Shown here one piece after another: positions 44,898-52,432 of a stretch of DNA of 64,000 nucleotides. The stretch covers positions 54,595-118,594 of the forward strand of contig CAZSIB010000005.1 in the NCBI GenBank assembly GCA_964607245.1, read 5' to 3'. This stretch comes from CAZLPZ01 sp964607245 (lineage in GTDB: Bacteria > Pseudomonadota > Alphaproteobacteria > Micavibrionales > Micavibrionaceae). Within the stretch, counting starts at the first letter, position 1; every line of letters starts with the position of its first letter. The position numbers were made by a program, and so were the translations under genes. Under the pieces are notes generated by a model. That model saw only the letters and a program-made list of their open reading frames with translations, had not been told where the DNA came from and made no database searches.

Positions 44898-45761
44898 ATG
44901 CTTTCTATGACTCATAGACCGGATCTTTCCCTTCAAAACCCCGCCGCCGCGCTGTTGTGGCAACTGGATCACGGCATTGATATGCCTTTGGCGGATACGC
45001 TTTATACCGGGGCGGTGATGCCTGCTGCGCCGGCGGCCTTCGATGTTCCGGTCTTGGCCCCGCTACAAGAGCGCGCCTCGATACAACAAAATACCGCCCC
45101 GCAGATGGTGGCAACATCTGATGCGCAAAAGGCGGCGGTGGACCGGGCCTTGGCGGCCCAGACACTGGGCGATCTTCGCGCGGCGATTGCTGAATTTGAC
45201 GGGATTCAAATCAAGCGCCATGCCACAAATTTGGTTTTTGCCGATGGCAACCCGAACGCTGCTGTCATGGTGGTGGGCGAGGCCCCCGGCGCCGATGAAG
45301 ATGCCCAGGGCCTTCCCTTTGTCGGGGTATCGGGACAGCTTTTGGATAAGATGCTGCTCGCGATTGGTCTCTCGCGCACGGCAGAAGACCCCACAAAATC
45401 CGTCTATATCAGCAATATTCTGAATTGGCGGCCCCCCGGGAACCGAACCCCAACGGACGCCGAAATCGAGATTTCGCTCCCCTTTATTGAACGGCATATT
45501 GCCCTTGTGCGGCCCCGGATCCTGGTCTTGTCGGGAGGAGTCGCGGCCAAGGCGTTACTGGGCACAACCCAAGGGATCACCCGTCTGCGTGGACAGTGGC
45601 ACGATTACACCCCGCGTGTGTTGCCTGTGATATCGGATGCCCCGGTGGTTCAAGCGATGCCCATGTATCATCCATCCTTTTTGCTGCGCACGCCGATCAA
45701 GAAGCGCGAGGCGTGGGAAGATTTGCAAGCGGTGCAAGAGCGTCTTGCGCGCGGCGCTTAA
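44898..45761 (+). CDS. Family 4-like uracil-DNA glycosylase without cysteines
   Basis: The 287 residues show the UDG superfamily motifs of the family 4/5 type: GEAPGADEDAQGLPFVG (motif 1), NILNWRPPGNRTP (the following conserved block) and MYHPSFLLR (motif 2 loop). It removes uracil from DNA. Family 4 enzymes carry a 4Fe-4S cluster held by four cysteines, and this protein has no cysteine at all; isoleucine stands in FDGIQIKR, where relatives that I recall have Cys. The first 90 residues form an Ala/Pro-rich extension. It is convergent with icd, with a gap of 11 bases. Confidence 0.85.
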   Translation: MLSMTHRPDLSLQNPAAALLWQLDHGIDMPLADTLYTGAVMPAAPAAFDVPVLAPLQERASIQQNTAPQMVATSDAQKAAVDRALAAQTLGDLRAAIAEFDGIQIKRHATNLVFADGNPNAAVMVVGEAPGADEDAQGLPFVGVSGQLLDKMLLAIGLSRTAEDPTKSVYISNILNWRPPGNRTPTDAEIEISLPFIERHIALVRPRILVLSGGVAAKALLGTTQGITRLRGQWHDYTPRVLPVISDAPVVQAMPMYHPSFLLRTPIKKREAWEDLQAVQERLARGA

Positions 45762-45772
45762 CTTAAAATCCG

Positions 45773-47257
45773 CTATTCCCCTTGGGCGGCGGTGTATCCA
45801 GGTTTTCCGTCATAGGAATAAAGAGATTCAAACGCGCACACATCCATGCCCGTGCGTCCCAGTGCGGTATAAAACGCACCCAGGGCGTCGGTGGTTGTGG
45901 CGACATCCGGTTCGGCGAGAATGCGCAGGCCCCAAAGGGGCGAGAACGACGCCTCGGGCAATGTGCCCGGCCAGCATTTCATCCCGCGGTTGGTGATCAT
46001 TTTGATCGTATATCCGGCTGGCAGATGCGGCGTCACGCGCGCGGCCAGCACAGCGGGCAGATCGGTCGATTGTACATACACATCAACGCCCACGCGTTTT
46101 TTGACGGGGGTCGCCTTGGGGGCACCGGAAGATGCCGACGTCTTGGCCATCGATTTCACTTCGCCCGCGCCGTAATGCACGGGGGTCAGGCGGGTGGGTT
46201 TTTGGCCCAGGCGCTCAATGACGGATGCCGTAAACTCATCTGTCCCCACTTTGCGCTTGCTGCCGCCATCGCCCTCGCGGTGACGGGGGGTTTGATCGCG
46301 GTAGATATCGCCCGTGTGAATACCTTCTTCAATGGTCTTCAGCCACGCATTGTGGATTTTTTCGGCCACATCATTTTGCCCAATATGGGTCAGCATCATG
46401 ATAGAGGCGAGAATGAGCCCCGAGGGGTTCGCAATGCCTTTCCCGGCGATATCCGGGGCCGATCCGTGCACGGCTTCGAACATGGCGACATCGGGTCCGA
46501 TATTGGAGGATCCCCCAAGACCCACCGATCCGGTGATCTCGGCGGCGATATCCGAAATAATATCGCCGTACAGGTTTTCGGTGACGATCACATCAAAATC
46601 CTGGGGCCGTGCCGCGATGCGCGCCGCACCAATGTCGATGATATAATGTTCTTTAGCGATATCGGGATATTCCGCGCCGATCTCATCAAATACCCGGTGA
46701 AACAGCCCGTCGCACATCTTCATGATGTTATCTTTGGACATACAGGTCACTTTTTTGCGGCCATTCTGGCGCGCGTAATCAAAAGCATAGCGGACGATTT
46801 TCTCGCATCCCGCACGAGTGATGACTTTTAATCCCACCATCACATCAGCGGTGCGGGCATATTCGATCCCAGAATAGAGATCTTCCTCGTTCTCCCGCAC
46901 GATCACCAAATCCATTTTGGGATGCTTGGTTTCGATGTAGGGCGCGTACGACACGCATTGGCGCACGTTGGCATAGAGCCCCAAGGTTTTACGCGCGGTC
47001 ACGTTCAGGGATTTGAACCCGCCGCCTTGCGGCGTGGTGATGGGCGCTTTCAGGAACACGCGTGTGCGCCGGAGCGACTCCCACGCCGAATCTTCAATAC
47101 CACTTGAGACCCCCCGTTTATAAACGCTTTCGCCGATCTCGATTTCCTCGATGGCCAGGCGGGCACCCGCGGCGTCAAGGACCTTTAATGTCGCCGCCAT
47201 AATTTCAGGGCCGATGCCGTCGCCGCGCGCGACCGTGATAGAAACAGGAGAAGTCAT
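45773..47257 (-). CDS. icd: NADP-dependent isocitrate dehydrogenase, Thermus/Rickettsia type with C-terminal domain
   Basis: It converts isocitrate to 2-oxoglutarate in the TCA cycle. The 494 residues comprise an isopropylmalate/isocitrate dehydrogenase core (1-340) with GDGIGPEI, VRENEEDLYSGIEY and the metal/substrate aspartates in TENLYGDIISDIAAEITG. The dinucleotide loop VHGSAPDIAGKGIANP follows. After a low-complexity linker (about 365-385) comes a C-terminal domain of about 110 residues, as in the Thermus enzyme of 496 residues. Most alphaproteobacteria use the unrelated eukaryote-like enzyme, so this form is notable. Confidence 0.88.
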   Translation of the reverse strand: MTSPVSITVARGDGIGPEIMAATLKVLDAAGARLAIEEIEIGESVYKRGVSSGIEDSAWESLRRTRVFLKAPITTPQGGGFKSLNVTARKTLGLYANVRQCVSYAPYIETKHPKMDLVIVRENEEDLYSGIEYARTADVMVGLKVITRAGCEKIVRYAFDYARQNGRKKVTCMSKDNIMKMCDGLFHRVFDEIGAEYPDIAKEHYIIDIGAARIAARPQDFDVIVTENLYGDIISDIAAEITGSVGLGGSSNIGPDVAMFEAVHGSAPDIAGKGIANPSGLILASIMMLTHIGQNDVAEKIHNAWLKTIEEGIHTGDIYRDQTPRHREGDGGSKRKVGTDEFTASVIERLGQKPTRLTPVHYGAGEVKSMAKTSASSGAPKATPVKKRVGVDVYVQSTDLPAVLAARVTPHLPAGYTIKMITNRGMKCWPGTLPEASFSPLWGLRILAEPDVATTTDALGAFYTALGRTGMDVCAFESLYSYDGKPGYTAAQGE

Positions 47258-47385
47258 AACCGAAATCCTTATACGGGGAGGGAAGAGGGGAAAAGCGATA
47301 AAATCACCTCTCTTTATCCCAAATCGGCCTTAAAGAAGGTTTAATATAGTGGTTTAAGGTAAGAATTTGACAGACGAAAGAAATT

Positions 47386-47413
47386 CCCTCTCTGCCCTTT
47401 AGGGGGGAGAGGG
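47386..47413 (-). terminator. Hairpin between nhaA and icd
   Basis: CCCTCTC (47386-47392) pairs with GAGAGGG (47407-47413), with extra G/C pairs inside. On the minus strand it is followed by AATTTCTTTCG, a weak U-rich tail. It could end nhaA or attenuate read-through into icd. Confidence 0.4.
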
Positions 47414-47459
47414 AAGAAGCGGCGTGTTCGGCTCTTATTTTAAAACACGATAAGGAGAA

Positions 47460-48695
47460 TTAAGGCAATCCACGGCGCAGCAAAATATACCCGGTGAGGG
47501 CGGAGAGGAGTGATCCTAAAATAACCCCTAAACGCACATCCACCTGCATCGCCGGGTTGGTATAGGCGAGCGTTCCAATAAAAAGCGACATGGTGAAACC
47601 AATACCGCATAAAATCGCGACACCGTAAATTTGAACCCAGGTCGCGCCCACGGGCTTGGGTGAGATTCGGAAATAAACGGCGAGGAGAATCATTCCAAAA
47701 ATCCCCACCTGTTTTCCAATAAAGAGGCCAAGCGTAATCCCGAGGACCACAGGGTCGGCCAGGCGCGCGGGCGAAATCCCTGCCAGTGGCACCCCCGCAT
47801 TCGCAAAGGCAAAGACCGGTAAAATCAAAAACGCGACCCACGGGTGCAGCGCGTGAACCAAACGGTCGACCGGGCGATCCGTGGGGTCTCGTGTATCGTG
47901 CATGGGGATTGAGAGTGCGGTGATCACGCCGGCGAGTGTTGCATGCGCGCCGCTTTTCAAGATGGCGAGCCATAAAATCGTCCCGACCAGGACATAGGCG
48001 GCGGGGCGCACGACCCCATATCGGTTCATCCAAAGAAGAAGCATCAGCGCGGCGGCGGCCGCGGCAAGAGCCGGTAAAAACAGGTTTTGCGCGTAAAACA
48101 AGGCAATGATGATAATCGCGCCCAGATCATCAATCACGGCAATCGCCATCACCAAAATTTTGAGGGGGAGCGGGACACGCGTCCCCAAAAGCGCAATGAC
48201 ACCCAAGGTAAACGCGATATCGGTGGCGGACGGAATCGCCCATCCGTGTTGCAGTTCGGGATGCGCGCGCGTGATAAATAAAAATATGACCGCGGGTACG
48301 ATCATGCCGCCCAAAGCGCCCAAAAGGGGGAGGAGTGCGCGGTCGCGGCTTGCCAGTTGGCCTTCTTTAAATTCGCGCTTGATCTCAAGACCGACGAGGA
48401 AGAAAAAGATCACCATCATCCCGTCATTGATCCAGTGCAAAATCGATTTGGAAAGTGCTAGATTCCGGCCAGACCCCGCGTCGTGCGGCTCAAACCCAAT
48501 TGTAAAAGCCACATCGTTTAAAATGAAATGGTACAGATTTGAGAGCGGCGAATTCGCAAGGATGAGGGCCAGAATCGCGGCCAAAACCAAGACAAACCCC
48601 CCGGCGGTTTCAAGCCGCAGAAACTCGTAAAGCTTCTGAAGCAAAACGTTGCCCTGTGCATTAAAGGGCGAAAGTGGCGAGGGGGGCGTGGTCAT
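47460..48695 (-). CDS. nhaA: Na+/H+ antiporter NhaA
   Basis: It exchanges cytoplasmic sodium for protons in pH and salt homeostasis. The 411 residues have about 12 membrane helices. The ion-binding aspartate pair is in VIDDLGAIIIIALFY (helix 5, about residue 170), and the helix 4 signature TDIAFTLGVIALLGTRVP lies at about 137-154. The long first periplasmic region (about 55-85), with a hydrophilic insert before SKSILHWINDGMM, is normal. It lies upstream of icd on the same strand, 202 bp away. Confidence 0.95.
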   Translation of the reverse strand: MTTPPSPLSPFNAQGNVLLQKLYEFLRLETAGGFVLVLAAILALILANSPLSNLYHFILNDVAFTIGFEPHDAGSGRNLALSKSILHWINDGMMVIFFFLVGLEIKREFKEGQLASRDRALLPLLGALGGMIVPAVIFLFITRAHPELQHGWAIPSATDIAFTLGVIALLGTRVPLPLKILVMAIAVIDDLGAIIIIALFYAQNLFLPALAAAAAALMLLLWMNRYGVVRPAAYVLVGTILWLAILKSGAHATLAGVITALSIPMHDTRDPTDRPVDRLVHALHPWVAFLILPVFAFANAGVPLAGISPARLADPVVLGITLGLFIGKQVGIFGMILLAVYFRISPKPVGATWVQIYGVAILCGIGFTMSLFIGTLAYTNPAMQVDVRLGVILGSLLSALTGYILLRRGLP

Positions 48696-48880
48696 GATAA
48701 TTCGATCACCTTTTGTGCGGGTCGTTGTCGGCTGCAGCTAATGTGTATGGCGCCAGTTTTTATTTTATTAACCTTATTCTCGGTAAAAACCCATCATTTG
48801 ACGAAGTATGGTTTTGGGTTTACCCTCTCCAGTATAAATAGACTCTCGCCGTTCACCAAACAAAAACAAAATCCGTCCTC

Positions 48881-49873
48881 GTGCCCCATACCTCTCTTGC
48901 CCATAAACATGCCCAGCAAGCGATCTTGTTTGCGCTGATTGCCTATGCGTTTTACAGCACGGGCGACGCGCTCGTGAAAATTCTGGGGACCATGCAGGGC
49001 ATTGGTGTCATCATGAGCGTGAACGGGGCGATTATCTGTACCCTGTCGCTTTTGGCGCTTGCCGTTCAAAAGAAATTACACACGGTTTATACCACCCCGC
49101 GGTTAAAATTATATCTGCTGCGCGCGTGTATCGTGGGCGCGCTGGTCTTTCTGGCGCTGACCAGTTTACAACACGTCCCGCTCCCCGATTTTTACGGCAT
49201 TTTGTTTATGTCGCCCTATGTGGTCGCGCTGTTTGCCCATTTCATTTTGCGGGAAGAAATCGGCTGGCACCGCATGATTGCGATGGTTGTGGGGTCGGTG
49301 GGCGTGACGATTTTAGCAGGGCCGCATTTTACCAATATGAATCCGGCCTATGCGCTTGTGTTCTTGATGCTGTTTATTGTGGCGGGGCATGTGCTTGTGG
49401 TCCGTAAATTGGGGACTGAAGATCCGTGGCCTTTACTTCCGCTGTTCCCGGGCTTCGGGATGCTGGGGGTCGGGATTCCGCTTTTGATGATGAACCCAGA
49501 ATGGCCGCGCCTGGATGTTTTACCACTTCTAATTTTTTATTCGCTTTGTATCTTTTTAGGGCAAATTGCGTTTTCACGCGCGTTTACCATTACGCCGCTT
49601 ATGGCCATTATCGCGCCCTATGTGTATACCCAAATGCTCTGGGGCGTGTTTTACAGCGCGGTGCTTTTTCATGAATGGCCGGGCATGACCACCTGGATCG
49701 GCGCGGCGATTGTGATTGCCAGTGGCGCCGGGAATTTACTGTATGAACGGAGCCTTAGGCGTCGTCACTTGTTTTCCGCAAGGGCGATGCAAAGGGCGGC
49801 GCGTCATCCGGAGCTTGCGTCGGCTGGGGCGCGGGCAACTTCGGCGGGGTCACAAACCCCGTCTCGCTCATAA
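48881..49873 (+). CDS. EamA (DMT superfamily) transporter
   Basis: The protein has ten predicted membrane helices in two EamA repeats, with 330 residues from a GTG start. The first repeat contains YSTGDALVKILG, and the second begins about residue 160 with NPAYALVFLMLFI. The helix-3 region VFLALTSLQHVPLPDFYGI and FSRAFTITPLMAII are typical of S-adenosylmethionine/threonine-exporter-like members. The substrate is unknown. The last 119 bp overlap the convergent DUF1636 gene and code for a charged 30-residue tail. Confidence 0.85.
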   Translation: MPHTSLAHKHAQQAILFALIAYAFYSTGDALVKILGTMQGIGVIMSVNGAIICTLSLLALAVQKKLHTVYTTPRLKLYLLRACIVGALVFLALTSLQHVPLPDFYGILFMSPYVVALFAHFILREEIGWHRMIAMVVGSVGVTILAGPHFTNMNPAYALVFLMLFIVAGHVLVVRKLGTEDPWPLLPLFPGFGMLGVGIPLLMMNPEWPRLDVLPLLIFYSLCIFLGQIAFSRAFTITPLMAIIAPYVYTQMLWGVFYSAVLFHEWPGMTTWIGAAIVIASGAGNLLYERSLRRRHLFSARAMQRAARHPELASAGARATSAGSQTPSRS

Positions 49874-50315
49874 ACCCAAGTTCGGGAATACGCACCAACA
49901 CAGGCCGGAAGAGCGGTGGTTTATCGGTGGGCGGCAGATAGCCGCGCGGCGCCGCCGCATACCCCCGCGCGTAGGTTGAAATTTGCTCGACCGTGTCGTC
50001 CATCTGATCCGGCGCGGTCGGTAAATCCCCGTACATATAGGTAATTTTTCCGGCGCCCGCAAAGGCAACGGCGCACGGGTGCGCGCACCCCCCCAGGCAT
50101 TTGACGCGCTGAAGTCGTACCGGAAAAGTGCCGTTTTCATGCGCTTGAATATGTGTTGCCAGCGCATCAAAAAGCCTTGTCCCCGGCCAGTTTGCGGCAT
50201 CTGTGGCATCCGCGCCCTTTTCCTTGCCGCAGGTAAAGCAGACATAAAGCGTGGGCCGCGGATCGTCGGTTGCGGGCATTTCTGGGGGGTTGATTTTTTG
50301 TTCGTCTGAGCGCAT
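49755..50315 (-). CDS. DUF1636 metal-binding protein
   Basis: The 186-residue protein matches the DUF1636 pattern: YVCFTCGKEKGA near residues 24-35 and RVKCLGGCAHPCAVAF near 70-85 give at least five cysteines in the order of a 2Fe-2S thioredoxin-like ferredoxin. The family is often found beside cobalt or cobalamin genes, which are not visible here. The C-terminal third is Pro-rich and probably flexible. Its 3' end overlaps the EamA gene by 119 bp. Confidence 0.8.
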   Translation of the reverse strand: MRSDEQKINPPEMPATDDPRPTLYVCFTCGKEKGADATDAANWPGTRLFDALATHIQAHENGTFPVRLQRVKCLGGCAHPCAVAFAGAGKITYMYGDLPTAPDQMDDTVEQISTYARGYAAAPRGYLPPTDKPPLFRPVLVRIPELGFMSETGFVTPPKLPAPQPTQAPDDAPPFASPLRKTSDDA

Positions 50316-50368
50316 GATTTTTTGGTTATACCGAAACCAATTCCAAAAAGATATGAGGATTTATTGAG

Positions 50369-51028
50369 ATGATTGCCCTGACAAAAAGATTTAAAGATAA
50401 TACTGCAATTACGGTCTCTGTTGTGGCGGGTCTTACGGGTGCGGCAGTTCTTGGAACAGGCATCTCGCGTCTTTCTGGACCGACCCAATCTTTTGCTTCT
50501 GTGGCCAAACCCCTCACGAATGGCTATTGCGGTCAAAACAATATGGTCTGCAGCAATTTGCAACTCAAGCAATTCATGGATGGTGATACCGCATCGCCCT
50601 TTGCGCTGGCGATTAAGAAAACCGCGGCCGACACGGGTACGGTGGTTCCCGATGCCGATATTCAAAAAGTCATCATGATGATGCGGGACAGCGGTCAACT
50701 CGACAGCGCATCCCCCACGCCTGTTCTTGGGAAGTCTGCGACATTGACGGTGATCAAAGGTCCGCAACCCATGGTCGAAACACTGGACGGCGCGTTCATT
50801 GGCGGCACGGCCGCCCATGGCGTTTACGCTTTGATCGCGAACGGAACAAAATGCGATATCTATGAAATGATATCGGGTGTTGGCGCAGGGCCGGTTGTTC
50901 AGTTACGCCCAACGGATGTACGCCTGATTCCCGTCGGTTCGCATGGCGCGATGAATCCTGCCTGCTATAACGATGCCCAAGCGATCTCCAAAAAAATGGC
51001 GAATGCGATGGACATGGGTCGCGTTTGA
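50369..51028 (+). CDS. Exported orphan protein of 219 residues
   Basis: An N-terminal hydrophobic segment after basic residues (TAITVSVVAGLTGAAVLGT, about 11-29) acts as a signal peptide or anchor. The rest is hydrophilic, with four cysteines (YCGQNNMVCS, TKCDIY and PACYND) that may pair in the periplasm. I recognise no family. It lies just past the end of the phage-derived cluster and points toward it, convergent with the holin gene and 28 bases away. It could be host or part of the cargo. Confidence 0.6.
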   Translation: MIALTKRFKDNTAITVSVVAGLTGAAVLGTGISRLSGPTQSFASVAKPLTNGYCGQNNMVCSNLQLKQFMDGDTASPFALAIKKTAADTGTVVPDADIQKVIMMMRDSGQLDSASPTPVLGKSATLTVIKGPQPMVETLDGAFIGGTAAHGVYALIANGTKCDIYEMISGVGAGPVVQLRPTDVRLIPVGSHGAMNPACYNDAQAISKKMANAMDMGRV

Positions 51029-51056
51029 TTTTTTAAAGATTTTTCTCCCCCCGGTG

Positions 51057-51683
51057 TCAGTCATTATAGGACGGCGCCGGGGTTTTGTTTGCGGAGGGTG
51101 TTGTGGACCGCGACGGTGCGTCACCCGACACTGGGGCTGTATTTTCGGAAGGTTCGAGCGCTTGCGCGCGGCTCTCTTGTGCCGTGGCCCAGTCATAGGC
51201 GGATTTTTTCTCGGCACTCCGTTGATACACGTAAATGCCCATGACCGAGAGGGCCACGGCCCAGATCGTGCCCAAGGATTCCATGGCGTTGAGGACGAGC
51301 CCCGCGCGGGCCGGATCACGCACGATGACATACGCAATTGCCATCATTTGCGCCCCCCACGTTGCCGCCATCATATAGCCAAAGGTGGGGCGCATCCGCC
51401 GCACATAGGCGTCATTCGAGGCGACTTCAGCACGGAGACTTTCGTTCACTTGGGTAATCGTTTTCGCGCGCGATTCTCCCTCGATCGCTGCCATTTTTTC
51501 AAGATGGGACTGGGCCGCGCTTAGTTGTTCGGGCGTCACAGCCCCGTTTTTCACCGCACGTTGTAAATCATCAAGCGCGGCGCCCGCGCCCTTGGCCGCC
51601 GGGTGATCGATGCGCGCGAGTGCTGTTTTTAAGCCTTCCAGTAAAACAGGAACGGCCATTTGGGCCAGGATTTGGATTGCCAT
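51057..51683 (-). CDS. Holin of the 3TM gene-transfer-release type
   Basis: The 208 residues have an N-terminal amphipathic helix (about 4-22) and a hydrophilic helical middle. Two strong membrane segments follow: FGYMMAATWGAQMMAIAYVIV (about 105-125) and LGTIWAVALSVMGIYVY (about 138-156). The stretch beginning RRMRPTFGYMM and ending YVYQRSAEKKS resembles the GTA_holin_3TM family, first defined in gene transfer agents. It would form membrane lesions that let the endolysin out. It is the last gene of the cluster, 12 bases after the endolysin gene, and has an Ala/Pro/Ser tail. Confidence 0.7.
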   Translation of the reverse strand: MAIQILAQMAVPVLLEGLKTALARIDHPAAKGAGAALDDLQRAVKNGAVTPEQLSAAQSHLEKMAAIEGESRAKTITQVNESLRAEVASNDAYVRRMRPTFGYMMAATWGAQMMAIAYVIVRDPARAGLVLNAMESLGTIWAVALSVMGIYVYQRSAEKKSAYDWATAQESRAQALEPSENTAPVSGDAPSRSTTPSANKTPAPSYND

Positions 51684-51695
51684 GTGTTTTTTCCC

Positions 51696-52151
51696 TTAAC
51701 CTAAATCATAAAAAATATGCGCGCCGATACGGATGGTTGCGGCGTGCCCTTTGGCCCAATAGGGATGAATATCAAAGCGATGGTAATGCGTGGCGCCGCG
51801 CGTGATGTCGTACACATTCGGATCATCGAGAAGACGGATGGCGATTGCACGCGCGAGGCGAAATTCCGGATTTTTGAACGTCACGTTTAGTAATTTTTCA
51901 CGCGAAGGATCATGGCCGTTCCAACAACTGAATTGATAGGGCTTGCGGCATACGGCGATGATGGTCGTGCCCCACCAGCCATGTGCGGAATCGTTCTTGG
52001 CCCGCGCCACGCGGTTTAAAACCACATGCCCCACGGCTTGTAACCCGCGGCTACCTTCGCCACGCGCCTCGCCCCACATGGTGCGGGACAGCGTATCGAT
52101 TTCCTGGGTTTTGTTGGCATGGATCATGATGTTCAGGTTTTTTTCGGTCAT
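51696..52151 (-). CDS. Cell wall hydrolase, SleB type (endolysin)
   Basis: The 151-residue peptidoglycan hydrolase of the Hydrolase_2/SleB family carries the N-terminal LSRTMWGEARGEGSRGLQAV with the presumed catalytic Glu28. VGHVVLNRVA follows, and the C-terminal GATHYHRFDIHPYWAKGH is typical of the family. It has no signal peptide, as expected for an endolysin that depends on a holin. Its start overlaps the stop of the small membrane protein gene by ATGA. Together with the holin it forms the lysis cassette of the cluster. Confidence 0.88.
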   Translation of the reverse strand: MTEKNLNIMIHANKTQEIDTLSRTMWGEARGEGSRGLQAVGHVVLNRVARAKNDSAHGWWGTTIIAVCRKPYQFSCWNGHDPSREKLLNVTFKNPEFRLARAIAIRLLDDPNVYDITRGATHYHRFDIHPYWAKGHAATIRIGAHIFYDLG

Positions 52152-52414
52152 TTTGTGTTGGGTGTCCTTGTGGAGAGGCTTTCGGTTTTAAGCGCCGTTG
52201 TATCGAGTTTTGCTTCGATTCGTAAAAGATGCGCGGTCAAGCGTTGTTCAAGTTCGCGCACCTGAAGCGAGGAGGCATAGTTTTTCGCGACATCCAGACG
52301 AAAATTCGCAAGGTCGCGTGCATTCGCCCAGACAAGAGTAAAAAGCGCAACGAGGGCCGGAATTTCAACAACGCCAATCCACCACCGCGCCTGGTCTAAA
52401 AATGTGTCGTTCAT
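52148..52414 (-). CDS. Small membrane protein of the lysis/packaging region
   Basis: The start at 52414 has AAGGA at a good distance and gives 88 residues; an ATG at 52429 would add five. It has one membrane segment (about 11-30; WWIGVVEIPALVALFTLVWA) and then a coiled-coil-like cytoplasmic tail (LQVRELEQRLTAHLLRIEAKL). Its position between terminase and endolysin suggests a lysis accessory (pinholin or spanin-like) role, but this is inference from place only. Confidence 0.65.
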   Translation of the reverse strand: MNDTFLDQARWWIGVVEIPALVALFTLVWANARDLANFRLDVAKNYASSLQVRELEQRLTAHLLRIEAKLDTTALKTESLSTRTPNTK

Positions 52415-52432
52415 GGTTTTTCCTTTCATGCT

